A stretch of DNA of 64,000 nt, from contig NC_013744.1 in the NCBI RefSeq assembly GCF_000025325.1, forward strand, positions 372,001 to 436,000. Direction: 5' to 3'. This DNA is from Haloterrigena turkmenica DSM 5511 (GTDB lineage: Archaea; Halobacteriota; Halobacteria; Halobacteriales; Natrialbaceae). Within the stretch, counting starts at the first letter, position 1. Every line of letters starts with the position of its first letter. This document shows, in pieces, positions 1 to 9,248 of the stretch. The translations under genes and the position numbers were made by a program. A model generated the notes under the pieces. It made no database searches and was not told the origin of the DNA. It saw only the letters and a list, made by a program, of their open reading frames with translations.

Positions 1-1489
1 TCTCACGATTCGGACTTGCGACTGACCCCGCATCGAGGTGATCTCGCGTGACGACGATCGGGGCCGAAATCTCGCCGGCGGCGACGAGCTCGTTGATCCG
101 GAGGGCGAAGCGAGCCCGTTCCGTCAATCCGCCCGAATCGTCGGCGCTGGCGTCGTCGCTGCCATCGGTTCGAGACCCGGTCTCCTGTGGAGCCTCACTC
201 GTCTGATACCCGAGCCAACAGACACGCGCCGGCAACCCTTGGAACTCGACTTGTTTCTGTGCGAGATCGATCCAGCGGTGCAGGTGGCCCTTCTCGGGAA
301 AGAGCTCTTTGATGGCTTCGTCGGTACGATGGATATCGGTGGGATCACCCGACAGCGCCACCCAGCGAAACGGCCCCTTCCCACGACAAAAGAGCGGACG
401 AATGTACGCCGGCACGAACCCCGGATAGTCGAAGGCGTTCTCGCGATCGCAGTGCTCTGCGACCTGTCCGCGGATGTTGTTCCCGTACTCAAACGCGATC
501 GCGCCCTGGTCCTGCAGCTCGAGGATCGCGTCCACATGGCGGTCCATCGTCGCGAGGCTCTCCGCAACGTACCGATCGGGCTCCTCTTCACGGAGCCGAT
601 CGGCCTCGGCGACCGTATATCCAGATGGGTAGTACCCCTCGAGTTCGTCATGAGCACTGGTCTGGTCGGTCACGACATGCGGAACGAACCCTCGATCGAG
701 CATCGCCTCGAGCATGTCGGCCGCATTCATGTGGACGCCGACGCTGTAGGGCTCACCGGCATCGGCAGCGTCTTCGGCGCGCTCGATCGCCTCGTCGAGG
801 TCGTCGGTTTTCGCCTGACAGTAGCCCGTCTCGATGCGACGGTCGATCCGTGTCGCGTCGACTTCGGCAGCAATGCAAACACCGTGGTTCATTGTTACCG
901 CGAGCGGCTGGGCACCACCCATCCCACCGAGCCCACCGGTGACGACAATCTTGCCGCGTAACCCGTCAGAATCTGGGTAATTTTTGTTTGCCAGTTCCGC
1001 CAGCGTCTCGTAGGTCCCTTGAATGATGCCTTGGGTGCCGATATACGCCCACGAGCCGGCAGTCATCTGGCCGTACATGATCAGCCCTTTCGCTTCGAGT
1101 TCGTGGAAGTGCTCCCAGTCGTCCCACTTTCCCACGAGATTCGAGTTGGCGATGAGGACCCGAGGGGCTCGCTTATGGGTCTTGAACCGGCCCACGGGTT
1201 TGCCGGACTGAACGAGCAGCGTCTCGTCATTGCCGAGGTCGCGGAGTTCGTCGCAGATCGCATCGTATGCGTCCCACGATCGCGCCGCCCGACCTGTGCC
1301 ACCATAGACGACCAGCTCCTCGGGCTTTTCGGCCACCTCGGGATCGAGGTTGTTGTTCAACAGGCGAAGGGCGGCCTCCTGACGCCAGCCGCGACACTCC
1401 CGATCGGTTCCCGTCGGTGCCCCGCGATACTCGCGCCACTGGTCGCTCGGTTCGCTACCGATCGACGCTTGAGATTCTGATTCGCCCAT
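1..1489 (-). CDS. hutU: urocanate hydratase, 3' part outside the window
   Basis: Urocanate hydratase converts urocanate to imidazolonepropionate with tightly bound NAD+, in histidine degradation in the cytoplasm. About 496 codons are present. The family is about 550-580 residues long, so roughly the last 70 lie beyond the left edge. Reading from the start I see [14 protein letters not shown], then the family's [14 protein letters not shown], the Rossmann stretch [16 protein letters not shown], and near the edge [17 protein letters not shown], which is diagnostic for HutU. The ATG at 1489 is the first in frame after a halophile-type acidic N-terminus. Other hut genes would be expected to the left, outside the view. 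No frameshift was seen. Confidence 0.95.
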   Translation of the reverse strand, partial: MGESESQASIGSEPSDQWREYRGAPTGTDRECRGWRQEAALRLLNNNLDPEVAEKPEELVVYGGTGRAARSWDAYDAICDELRDLGNDETLLVQSGKPVGRFKTHKRAPRVLIANSNLVGKWDDWEHFHELEAKGLIMYGQMTAGSWAYIGTQGIIQGTYETLAELANKNYPDSDGLRGKIVVTGGLGGMGGAQPLAVTMNHGVCIAAEVDATRIDRRIETGYCQAKTDDLDEAIERAEDAADAGEPYSVGVHMNAADMLEAMLDRGFVPHVVTDQTSAHDELEGYYPSGYTVAEADRLREEEPDRYVAESLATMDRHVDAILELQDQGAIAFEYGNNIRGQVAEHCDRENAFDYPGFVPAYIRPLFCRGKGPFRWVALSGDPTDIHRTDEAIKELFPEKGHLHRWIDLAQKQVEFQGLPARVCWLGYQTSEAPQETGSRTDGSDDASADDSGGLTERARFALRINELVAAGEISAPIVVTRDHLDAGSVASPNRE

Positions 1490-1576
1490 GCGTTCGGTGT
1501 TTGACACCAATCCACAAGGTCGTTGCGGTGGCTACACCTATGGAGAAGAGTCCCATGTCACGACCGACCCCTGTAG

Positions 1577-1684
1577 CTCGGGACGAGCGATGCCTATAGC
1601 TTCAACGAGCTCGTCGCCCTGCTCAACGCCGAACTCGGGACGAATATCGAGCCGGAAGACGCCGAGAATCCGATCCCAGCCTAA
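1577..1684 (+). pseudogene. C-terminal relic of an NAD-dependent epimerase/dehydratase
   Basis: An in-frame stretch of about 35 codons reads LGTSDAYSFNELVALLN followed by AELGTNIEPEDAENPIPA and a stop. It resembles the C-terminal region of archaeal UDP-sugar epimerases, where a YSFNEL motif follows the last Rossmann-associated helices. An in-frame TAG at 1574 closes it upstream and there is no start codon. I read it as the tail of a lost gene. The identification rests on pattern recognition of a short segment. Confidence 0.45.
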
Positions 1685-1952
1685 ACCAGTAATCTGGCCA
1701 GTAGGCGTGACAGAGAGATCTTAGTTCCGTTCCGCTGGTGGAGGGTGCTGGCCGGAGGAGCCATCCTGTCACTCTTGCTGATGGGGGATTTTTTTGGAAC
1801 TACAAATATCCCAACGCTTGGGATTCCCACGTCTTCAGGCGCGGTTGGGTGTTAATAAGGAGTACTCTCCTAAGTGCAATTTCGTAACCGATCTTCTATC
1901 TATACACTCCGATATTCGGTACTATTATTCGAACCTGAGATAATACCTACCT
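1685..1952. other. intergenic, hydrophobic relic and lipoprotein promoter region
   Basis: In the same frame as the epimerase relic and directly after its stop, an open stretch to about 1855 encodes a hydrophobic segment (LAGGAILSLLLMGDFF) with no start codon. It may be another decayed membrane-protein end. The remaining bases before the lipoprotein gene are AT-rich and probably hold its promoter. Nothing else was recognised. Confidence 0.3.
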
Positions 1953-2813
1953 ATGCGACGACGCGCGATACTTGGAGGTGCCGGAACGGTGCTCTCAGTT
2001 ACGCTGGCTGGGTGCGGAGACCTTATCGAACCAATGGACGACGAAAGCGAAGAGAGCCCCGAACAAAACAATGCGACTGACGAGAACAACGAGGACGACA
2101 CTGAAAACGAAACTGAACCGGCCAGCGAACCAAGCGACTTAGATGATGATGACTCCAGCAACGAGAGTGATGACTCCGGTAATGAGAGTGATGAATCCGT
2201 CAATCCGGCTACGCTGATAATCGACGACTTCGAGGACTACGATAGCGGCGGTCAGCTGGGTCCATGGACACGTGACGGAACCGGCAGTGTTGGCGTCTCC
2301 TCGAGCGCGGCCTTACACGAGGACTCGAGTCAGGGTATTCGGCAAAACGGCGACTCGAATATCCGTTCCTTCCCTGGTCAGGGGCTACCGAACTATCCCG
2401 AAGACGGCCGCGTGGTTTCGGTACTTATGCGTCCTGACTCGAACACCTCCCAGCCCTGGATCCTTCTCGGAATGGAGGACAACGTGTGGGCCACAGAAAC
2501 TCCAGGGTGGCGGCTTATTGTTGACCCGAACGGTGGAATTCGGATTGCTCGAGAGACAGGGAATGATGTTGTAATTCTTGACAAGAACACGAGACTTCCA
2601 AATTTGGTCGATAGAACTGTTGACTGTCAATTTGTTGCTGACAGTTCTAACGGGGTCGGATTCCGGATCAAAGACCTCGACGGTACCGTACTCGGCACCG
2701 TTAGCACAAGTGTGACGGATGGCATCGCGGACGAAATGAGTATTGGCTTTCGGTCGTCACAAGGCGTTGACTGGGATCGGCTGCGATTCGTCGACAGCGA
2801 GAGTGACGGCTGA
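1953..2813 (+). CDS. Tat-exported lipoprotein with a beta-sandwich-like domain
   Basis: The N-terminus MRRRAILGGAGTVLSVTLAG CGD has arginines, a hydrophobic stretch and a lipobox cysteine near residue 21. This is typical of haloarchaeal lipoproteins anchored outside the membrane. Residues about 28-85 form a very acidic low-complexity linker (Asp/Glu/Ser/Asn), common between the membrane anchor and the folded domain in these organisms. The remaining 200 residues start with IIDDFEDYDSGGQLGPW and look like a LamG/concanavalin-type beta-sandwich (DDFED entry, alternating strands, final DWDRLRFVD). The ligand is unknown. It stands alone, and no operon partner was seen. Confidence 0.75.
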   Translation: MRRRAILGGAGTVLSVTLAGCGDLIEPMDDESEESPEQNNATDENNEDDTENETEPASEPSDLDDDDSSNESDDSGNESDESVNPATLIIDDFEDYDSGGQLGPWTRDGTGSVGVSSSAALHEDSSQGIRQNGDSNIRSFPGQGLPNYPEDGRVVSVLMRPDSNTSQPWILLGMEDNVWATETPGWRLIVDPNGGIRIARETGNDVVILDKNTRLPNLVDRTVDCQFVADSSNGVGFRIKDLDGTVLGTVSTSVTDGIADEMSIGFRSSQGVDWDRLRFVDSESDG

Positions 2814-2823
2814 GCGACACAGC

Positions 2824-3039
2824 TCAACATTCACGATCGTCTCGAGTAACTTCACCAGCGGTCTCTTGGCACCGTCTAGTTAGTCCAAGAATAATGGATC
2901 CAATCCATACTGTGACCGAGTATTCTTCTGTCAGACCGTCACTACTGATCTCTACCCCAGATGGTTTCTGTCGGATCCCACACTCTGGGCAAATCTCTGC
3001 CTCTTCCCGTATTTCCGCACCGCAGCCCCGACAGTACAC
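2824..3039 (-). CDS. zinc-ribbon protein, C-terminus apparently replaced by an IS end
   Basis: The 71-residue ORF starts at a GTG preceded by GAGGAG and opens with YCRGCGAEIREEAEICPECG. This zinc ribbon has two CxxC knuckles, as in many haloarchaeal membrane proteins with an N-terminal ribbon. A short hydrophobic run (VWIGSIILGL) begins the expected membrane segment, but the frame then continues into RRCQETAGEV. That codon stretch overlaps a GGCACCGTCTAGTTA motif on the plus strand (2869-2883), matching the terminal repeat of the IS6-like elements in this window. I infer that the gene was truncated by an insertion whose remains are only the end sequence. Confidence 0.5.
   Translation of the reverse strand: MYCRGCGAEIREEAEICPECGIRQKPSGVEISSDGLTEEYSVTVWIGSIILGLTRRCQETAGEVTRDDREC
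2869..2883. repeat. solo IS6-like terminal repeat
   Basis: GGCACCGTCTAGTTA closely matches the ends of the two IS6-like copies at 19383-20127 (GGCACGGTTTAGTT and GGCACTGTCTAGTT). No transposase is next to it. It lies inside the 3' end of the truncated zinc-ribbon gene. Confidence 0.5.
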
Positions 3040-3171
3040 AAACCGCTCCTCTTGTTCTATCTGAAGATTTCATATCTGTTCTATCTATTCTTATAAACAA
3101 ACCTATAACTATGCGGGGGTCTGTTACTACTGTCTCGAACGTCCTTGACGGTCCCGGCGCCGTAGATCGGC

Positions 3172-3343
3172 TCATCGGTCGATATCGGCCGCGATCCATG
3201 CACCGACTCGGTTAACCTCACTGAACAGATATCGGTCACTCTCGCGCTGGTAGAGTCGAAGCGTCGGGCGGTCGTTGAACTCGTTTTCCCGCAGCTGTTC
3301 ATTCGATCCGATAACCCTTTTCAGTACCGTCAGATGATTTCAT
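3172..3343 (-). pseudogene. small haloarchaeal protein interrupted by a frameshift
   Basis: The ATG at 3343 has a good Shine-Dalgarno (GGAGAG, 7 nt upstream) and starts MKSSDGTEKGYRIE, then meets TGA. Dropping one T at that stop restores a frame reading EQLRENEFNDRPTLRLYQRE followed by SDRYLFSEVNRVGAWIAADI and a stop at 3172. The second part has the look of a conserved small haloarchaeal protein (RLYQRESDRYLFSEVNRVGAW). I infer a single-base insertion in a gene of about 56 codons. A sequencing error would look the same. The function is unknown. Confidence 0.5.
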
Positions 3344-3722
3344 GGTCGTTCTCTCCGGTCACACTCGGGCGGTGCTGTGACACCGTTCGGCTTTTCCATA
3401 CCTCACAAGATAGCCGATCGTGCAGCCATTCCCTGTGACGGAATTGAACCGCCGCAAAGTCCAAACGCCCCCGAGCCGACGCCCCAGCTGAAATGTCACG
3501 CCGAGCCGCCAAACCTCTCTGTCAATTTGGTAGGTCCAGTAAAGATAATCTTGTATAGCGTGCGTTTTAGTAATCACGTATAAAGCTCAGCGAGATAGCC
3601 GGCCAATCACACTTGAGTTCCCTGATGATCACATGTAGAGTCAGCTGAACTGGAATTCAGTTATTACCGCAACACTCGAGGATGGGGACTCTCAAAGTCC
3701 GAATCGCACACTTGTTGGCCAG
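3344..3722. other. intergenic, no recognisable gene
   Basis: No ORF here shows family motifs. A tRNA-like T-arm on the minus strand (3437-3453) lacks a matching acceptor stem. See the rejected items. Confidence 0.5.
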
Positions 3723-4352
3723 TCAGCTACGCAGTTGGGGCCGCTTAGTCTCACTCGCTGGCAGGACGTCAGCGAGGATCGAAACAGCACTGGTCAGCGC
3801 GAATAGACCTGTGATGAGCGTCACGAGGAACAGCCCAGGGGTCGCTAAAAGGCCACTCACAGTAGCTCCCAGCAGGCCCAGACTGATGCCGAGGGCTATG
3901 TGGTAATATCTGGGGAGGGCACTGGAAGCGGACGCACGCGCTGGCTGCTCGCTCTCCCTCTGCAAAGGCTGTGCCTCGAGATAAGGGCGGATCTCCTCAA
4001 GGCGATCACCAGGACGCACAATTCCGCGTGTCTTCTCGTATTCGATGATCCCTTTCTTATCAAGTTTCGGCAGGTGTGACTGATAGAGGGGAATGTACAC
4101 CCGCTGGCGCTGGGTCGACGTTAATTGCTTGACCGTGGTATCGTGCTCTTTCGCTGCAATGTGCTCAGCGATATCGCGCATTCGAACGGCTCTTTCATCC
4201 TCGTGATCCAGCAGATAGCGGATACTCTCTCGGCGGCGGTTCGTCTGAAGAAGATGAAAGGCATCGTCTTGGTTAAGTTCCTGTGACTTGTCAGACTGGG
4301 ACTCGCTGGAGGGCGAACCCGCCGAACGGGACGGATAGTCTAATTCAGGCAT
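3723..4352 (-). CDS. winged-helix regulator with two membrane segments
   Basis: This 209-residue haloarchaeal protein starts with a Ser/Glu-rich N-terminus. A winged-helix domain follows at about residues 30-120 (FHLLQTNRRRESIRYLLDH, then IAEHIAAKEHDTTVKQL and SHLPKLDKKGIIEYEKTRG), of the type annotated as DUF7344. Two hydrophobic segments near the C-terminus (about residues 150-195, YHIALGISLGLLGATVSGLL and LFLVTLITGLFALTSAVSIL) suggest a membrane-tethered DNA-binding protein. The target is unknown. A second small member of the family is at 8503. The upstream region to 4622 is AT-rich and has no gene. Confidence 0.75.
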   Translation of the reverse strand: MPELDYPSRSAGSPSSESQSDKSQELNQDDAFHLLQTNRRRESIRYLLDHEDERAVRMRDIAEHIAAKEHDTTVKQLTSTQRQRVYIPLYQSHLPKLDKKGIIEYEKTRGIVRPGDRLEEIRPYLEAQPLQRESEQPARASASSALPRYYHIALGISLGLLGATVSGLLATPGLFLVTLITGLFALTSAVSILADVLPASETKRPQLRS

Positions 4353-4622
4353 AATTTTCTGAACGAGTGATTAGAGTATTCCGACATAAGTTTTATTGTT
4401 TGCCTAAGGACTAGATGATACTACAATATAATAAATTAATCAAACAACCACGAAAGATAATATATGTTTCGGAGACATTGTGGAGAAGATATTTTAGTCT
4501 CAGAGAAATCCTGTATCCAGTGGTCTGTTGGGGTGAAGGGTTCCCTATATCAGAGAATGTGAGTAACGGATAATAAACAGCATACCACGGAAATTTGGTT
4601 TATGTAATAATCTCTATCGTAG

Positions 4623-4772
4623 GTGTGTAGAGCCGATAATGAAATTTCACATCAGTATTCAGATCAGGAGATTAGTGTTGAAATGACTGTTGAGGAGTAC
4701 AATATTTCGGTCGAGAGCGACGGGACGATTGTAGTTAGCGATCCCACCGCTGATTCTGAACTCTCAGAGTAG
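4623..4772 (+). CDS. short acidic hypothetical protein
   Basis: A GTG at 4623 opens a 49-codon frame; an internal ATG at 4683 would give 29 residues (MTVEEYNISVESDGTIVVSD...). The composition is acidic and halophile-like, and the codons show some third-position structure. No motif is recognised, so it may be a relic or a small peptide. The flanking bases (4353-4622 and 4773-5053) show no gene. Confidence 0.25.
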   Translation: MCRADNEISHQYSDQEISVEMTVEEYNISVESDGTIVVSDPTADSELSE

Positions 4773-5053
4773 CCAGCGTCCAGCCGAAGATTGGATAAAC
4801 ATCAGCAGCCCCTGCTGTAGGCGGGCAAACAGTACGTAAACAGATTCAGAAACCCGAGATAGATCGACGAGACCAATCTTCTATATTCATGCCATTAACA
4901 GCACGCGAGAAAGACGGGAATTGCTGCACATGTACTTTCGATGAAAAAGGTCATGCTGAGATCGCTCGCGTCCCGCGGTAGCCCTGTGGAGTGACGGCTT
5001 CGCGTCTTGTCTACCTCGACGGCTATCTCACTTGAGTGAGATACCGTCTTTGT

Positions 5054-5269
5054 TTATCTCGGTGAATCACTCCGCGCCTGGCCCGTAACCAATTCTACTG
5101 GGAACTGAAACGAGTGGCTGTCCTCGGCGACTGTCTGTTCGAGTTTGTCGAGGTCCCACCGGAGGACGAACTTACGTTCCGGGTTCAGAGAGCCGTCGAG
5201 AGCGACGTCAAATGCCGGGATGCTGACCGCAAGAGCGGGGAGTTCGCGACTGCTCTCAAGGTAATTCAA
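5054..5269 (-). CDS. hypothetical protein or C-terminal gene relic
   Basis: The 71-residue frame starts at a TTG and reads NYLESSRELPALAVSIPAFD and onward to LVTGQARSDSPR. The frame stays open for at least 40 more codons upstream without an ATG, so this may be the end of a truncated gene. No family is recognised. The acidic, halophile-like composition is the only support. Confidence 0.3.
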   Translation of the reverse strand: MNYLESSRELPALAVSIPAFDVALDGSLNPERKFVLRWDLDKLEQTVAEDSHSFQFPVELVTGQARSDSPR

Positions 5270-5578
5270 CTTCGAAAAGCCGACTGCTCGTAGCGGGAGA
5301 TCGCCGACGAAACTTGTGTTATTTCTGTAATATTGACAGAGTCGTGCTGAATAAAGGGCCTGTATCTCGCATGGAGCAGTGTTCGGAATCGAGGCCGTAC
5401 GATCGACCTATTCAGGGCTCCAGAAGCGCGACGAACAACATTCTTGTCTCCCTTCTGGGATCATACGGTAATCTCCTCGCTGGGCGATTTATAGCGGTCG
5501 TATAACTAATTTTTCATCTTTCAAAGTGACGATTCTGTCAACGGAACCCTTTTTGGCAATTAGGGATGTCTTGAGGAT
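5270..5578. other. intergenic upstream of the Bat-like regulator
   Basis: No gene is recognised. The region before 5579 must hold the promoter of the large regulator; an ACTAATTTTTCA tract near 5504-5515 is AT-rich enough to be considered. Nothing else was seen. Confidence 0.4.
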
Positions 5579-8269
5579 ATGAGTTCTGTCTCCCTATCGC
5601 CCAAACAGGTTTTAGAGGTGTTTGAAACCCTCGCACCCCCCGGGACACCGCTGACGACCCCAGAAGTCGCCGCCGAGTTCGACTGTAGCCACCGGACCAT
5701 CTATAACAAACTAGAGACACTCGTCAACAACGGCTCACTCGAAACGAAGAAAGTCGGAGCACGTGGTCGCGTATGGTGGCGACCCCTACAGGAATGCGAT
5801 CATGAGGATGAAGACGAAGACGAGCGGTTCTATCAATCATTGTTCGATTCGATCGACAAGGGCATCTTCCTCGCAGACGTGATCTTCAACAGGGATGGCG
5901 AACCGATAGACGTCCTCTATCGTGAGGCCAATACAGCAGCAACGGAAATGGTCGGCGAAAACTTCGAAGGCCGCTTCTTAACCGAGATTGATCTAGGGTA
6001 CGAGGACCATTGGTACGAGACCTTCGGCCGGGTGACTAGCACCGGCGAGGGAGAACGTCTTGAAGTATATGCGGAACCGGATGGGCACTGGTATGACGTC
6101 TACGTGTTCAAGCCGCCGAACGACGGCAATCGGCGTATCGGAATCATCTTCCAGGATATCACCGAGCGCAAGCGTGCCCGACAGAAATTGGAAGAAGAAC
6201 GGGATATGTTCGCCGACGGACCGACGGTCGTCTTCCGGTGGACGCCCGAGGCCGATGAGGGATGGCCGGTCGAGTACGTCTCCGAAAACGTCGAGGACGT
6301 GTTCGGGTACACGCCTGCGGAACTCGAATCCGGAGATATCCCGTATACCGACCTCCTCCTCGATGAAGAACTCGACCGGATCGCCAGCGAGGTCGCGGAG
6401 AACAGCGACGAAACGACCGAGCGGTTCAGTCACGAGCCCTACCGGATCAAAACCAAAGGCGGTGACATCCGGTGGGTGAAAGACATCACAAAGATCGTCC
6501 GGAACGGTTCCGGGAAGATTGTCAACTATCTTGGGTACCTTGTTGACATCACCGAGCGCAAGCAGGCCGAGGAAACGCTGAAGCAAACGAACCGATCGCT
6601 CAAACGACTCAATAGGGCGAGCGCCGACCTGTTCGACGCCGAGCCGGATGCCATCGCTGACCGCGTCGCCGAACTTACCCAGCATGTCCTCGACATCGAG
6701 TACGCCGCGCTGTGGCGCTACGACGAGACGACCGGCGAAATCCGGGAGTACGCCACCTCCGTCGATCCCGAACTGGACGCAGATAGCGTTACGCCTTCCG
6801 AGGGATTCCATAACCAGGTGTGGAAGACCTTCATCAGTAACGACGTATCCGCCGATACCGATCTTAACGTCCCCAACAGCGGGGTGATCGAAACAAAAGC
6901 CCCACTGCGAAGTTGTGTTCTCGTCCCGCTGGGACGACACGGCGTCATTTGTGCTGGTTCGACGCGAGTCGAAGCGTTCAATGGCCGCGTGGCCGATCTC
7001 GCAGAGACGGTCGCGGCGACGATTAAGGCCGCGTGGGACCATGCCGAAGGCGAACAGCAGTTGACCGACCGCAACGCGGAACTCGAACGTCTTGACAGAC
7101 TGAACGGGCTCATTAGGGGCATCGATCAGGCATTAGTGGATGCTGAGACACTCGAAGCGATCGACCAGTCCGTGTGTGAACTCCTCGCGGACTCCGAGCT
7201 GTACGAGTTCGCCTGGATCGGCGAGCGTGATCCAGGCTCTGACACAATCCGGCCCAGAGAGTGGGTCGGTGTCGATCACGGCTACCTGGAAACACTGTCA
7301 ATTTCGACCGACCAGCATCCCTCAAACGAAGATCCTGTCGCCGCCGCCGTGCGAACACAGCACGTGCAGGTGGTCGAAGACGTTGCCATCGACCCGCGTG
7401 CCGCCGACTGGCGAGAAGCAACGCTCGACCGCGGGGCGCGCTCGTGTATCAGCATTCCGCTGGTCTACAACAGATCGCTATACGGTGTCCTGTCGGTATA
7501 CGCCGCGCAGCCGAAACCCGACGAGCGCGATCATGCGGTGCTTGCCGAACTCGGGGAGACGATTGCCCACGCGATCAACGCCGTCGAAACCAGACGGACG
7601 TTGTTGACCGACAGCGTCACCGAGCTCACGCTCGAAATTCACGAGGCCGACGACGTCCTTACCAAACTCGCTCGGAAGACCGACACCGAGATCGAATTCG
7701 ACGGGCTCGTTCCCCAGAGCGACGGTGCACCCCACCTCTTCTTTTCTGCGCATGATGTCATCGCCGAGGACGTGCTCGCTGCAGTACGACACCTACCTGA
7801 AGTAGCGGAGATAACGCTGATCAGGGAGGAGGAGTCACGGTGCGTCTTCGAAGCAACGGTCACCGAGTCCACACTCATATCATATGTCGAGAACGAAGGT
7901 GTCGTTCGCTCGCTTTCAACTACACCTGAAACAACCACTCTTATCGTTGATCTCCCTGCAGCCGCGACCGTTCGGGAGTTCGTCGAAACTATCCAAGAGA
8001 TCTATCCAGGTACTGAACTTGTGACTCGTCAGACATGTGAACGGGAGATTACGACGCGTCAGGACCTGCGCGACGCCCTCACTGAGCGGTTCACTGACCG
8101 ACAACTCGAAATCCTGGAAACCGCCTATCGGAGCGGGTTCTTCGAGTCACCGCGCGTACGGACGGGGAAGGAATTGTCCGAGGCGCTGGGGATTACGCAA
8201 TCGACGTTCTCCTACCACCTCCGGGAAGCCCAACGCCGTCTCTGTGAGATAGTGTTCGAAAACTCCTGA
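5579..8269 (+). CDS. Bat-like PAS/GAF/HTH-10 sensor-regulator
   Basis: This 896-residue cytoplasmic regulator resembles the bacterioopsin activator Bat but carries more sensor domains. Residues 1-68 form an HTH (VLEVFETLAPPGTPLTTPEV, wing GRVWWRP). PAS domains lie at about 85-195 and 205-330, each ending in a DITERK motif. Two GAF domains follow at about 340-490 and 505-668 (the second has CISIPLVYNRSLYGVLSVYA). Residues 670-830 are the Bat-type region before the DNA-binding domain, and 838-893 are HTH-10 (LTERFTDRQLEILETAYRSG, then ITQSTFSYHLREAQRRL). It likely senses redox, oxygen or a small ligand and controls nearby or distant promoters. The extra N-terminal HTH gives it two DNA-binding domains. 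The target cannot be read from the sequence. Confidence 0.9.
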   Translation: MSSVSLSPKQVLEVFETLAPPGTPLTTPEVAAEFDCSHRTIYNKLETLVNNGSLETKKVGARGRVWWRPLQECDHEDEDEDERFYQSLFDSIDKGIFLADVIFNRDGEPIDVLYREANTAATEMVGENFEGRFLTEIDLGYEDHWYETFGRVTSTGEGERLEVYAEPDGHWYDVYVFKPPNDGNRRIGIIFQDITERKRARQKLEEERDMFADGPTVVFRWTPEADEGWPVEYVSENVEDVFGYTPAELESGDIPYTDLLLDEELDRIASEVAENSDETTERFSHEPYRIKTKGGDIRWVKDITKIVRNGSGKIVNYLGYLVDITERKQAEETLKQTNRSLKRLNRASADLFDAEPDAIADRVAELTQHVLDIEYAALWRYDETTGEIREYATSVDPELDADSVTPSEGFHNQVWKTFISNDVSADTDLNVPNSGVIETKAPLRSCVLVPLGRHGVICAGSTRVEAFNGRVADLAETVAATIKAAWDHAEGEQQLTDRNAELERLDRLNGLIRGIDQALVDAETLEAIDQSVCELLADSELYEFAWIGERDPGSDTIRPREWVGVDHGYLETLSISTDQHPSNEDPVAAAVRTQHVQVVEDVAIDPRAADWREATLDRGARSCISIPLVYNRSLYGVLSVYAAQPKPDERDHAVLAELGETIAHAINAVETRRTLLTDSVTELTLEIHEADDVLTKLARKTDTEIEFDGLVPQSDGAPHLFFSAHDVIAEDVLAAVRHLPEVAEITLIREEESRCVFEATVTESTLISYVENEGVVRSLSTTPETTTLIVDLPAAATVREFVETIQEIYPGTELVTRQTCEREITTRQDLRDALTERFTDRQLEILETAYRSGFFESPRVRTGKELSEALGITQSTFSYHLREAQRRLCEIVFENS

Positions 8270-8502
8270 TCAGCGTCCTAGCCTCGTACCGGATACCTAG
8301 CTTTACTATTTCACACCGGAGATTTCCCACACCGTCAGAGAATACCAACGAGTTGGTCCCTATCTAGCGGCCTGAGCGGCGTTTTCGAGGGAGTCCGTGA
8401 AGAAAACCACTATCATCGGTCTAGATAATACGTATAGATGTCCGCGACAGTGAGAAAAGTTCGAAATCAGGCTTTCCTTCGTCTCGTTCTTCTTCTGGAG
8501 TG

Positions 8503-8850
8503 ATGATCTTGGATGGGACCAAGAGTGCAACTCAGACATCAATGGATACCGTACTAGACATTTTGGCAAACAAGTACCGTCGTAGACTTCTATTCGCCTT
8601 ACTGGAGCACAATCCACAGGAGGACGATGATATACAGATTCCCTCCGATATCCACATCGAAAATGAGGATCTGAAGGGGCTCAAGACCGAGATGGTGCAC
8701 GTGCACCTACCCAAGCTCGAAAAGGCGAGCTTCATCATGTGGGACCGGGAAGTGCACGAGGTGCGAGAAGGATCCCAGTTCGAGGAGATTCGGCCACTAC
8801 TTCAGTTGATGCGCGACAACCCCGACAAACTCCCTGAGGGCTTGCTCTGA
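8503..8850 (+). CDS. small winged-helix regulator
   Basis: This protein of about 115 residues has a winged-helix core, MDTVLDILANKYRRRLLFAL then HVHLPKLEKASFIMWDREVH, like the DUF7344 domain of the 3723-4352 gene but without membrane segments. Possible starts are GTG 8500, ATG 8503 and ATG 8542. The last begins directly at the conserved MDTVLDILANKYRR and may be the true one. It is likely a transcription regulator with unknown targets. It has no operon partner; the Bat-like gene ends 230 nt upstream. Confidence 0.7.
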   Translation: MILDGTKSATQTSMDTVLDILANKYRRRLLFALLEHNPQEDDDIQIPSDIHIENEDLKGLKTEMVHVHLPKLEKASFIMWDREVHEVREGSQFEEIRPLLQLMRDNPDKLPEGLL

Positions 8851-9082
8851 GCCCAATCACCGAGTTCAGATAGGCCTGGATCACAGAGCTAACAACCGCC
8901 CTGGTTAGGCCGCCCAGCGGCCAGATTCGGCCGACGTAGTTGGCGTATTCGATCTGACTGCCCATGCTGAATGCATCCTCTGTATTCAGTACGTGATTCT
9001 TGGCAGTTAGCATATAGATTGATAGCCTTGCTGGTAACGCTCTCTTCTGAACTTAGCAGTAGGGATCTATACCTGTCTCTCA

Positions 9083-9190
9083 CTATACGCGCCATGTGTC
9101 GCCGTTTTTCGAAGCCACGAGTCGTTGCTGTTGTTCGTAGTCCTCGACCGCAATCAGGTCGTCCTCAAGGTCGAGTTCAATATCGGCCAC
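9083..9190 (-). CDS. short acidic ORF
   Basis: A GTG-initiated 35-codon frame reads VADIELDLEDDLIAVEDYEQ followed by QQRLVASKNGDTWRV. The strongly acidic composition and regular codon pattern fit haloarchaeal coding sequence. It could be a small protein or the remains of a longer one, since an in-frame stop lies just upstream. The flanking stretch 8851-9082 shows no gene. Confidence 0.3.
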   Translation of the reverse strand: MADIELDLEDDLIAVEDYEQQQRLVASKNGDTWRV

Positions 9191-9248
9191 AGGTTAGTGT
9201 TCAATTATTTGAGAATCGAATGTATCGATAAGTAATCCGTAGGCCAGA

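Noticed and set aside
3437-3453. tRNA-like T-arm on the minus strand (GGCGG TTCAATT CCGTC)
   Set aside because: The five-base stem pairs with one wobble. However, the following ACAGGGA has no complementary acceptor strand at the right distance, and no anticodon or D-arm could be folded. I call no tRNA.
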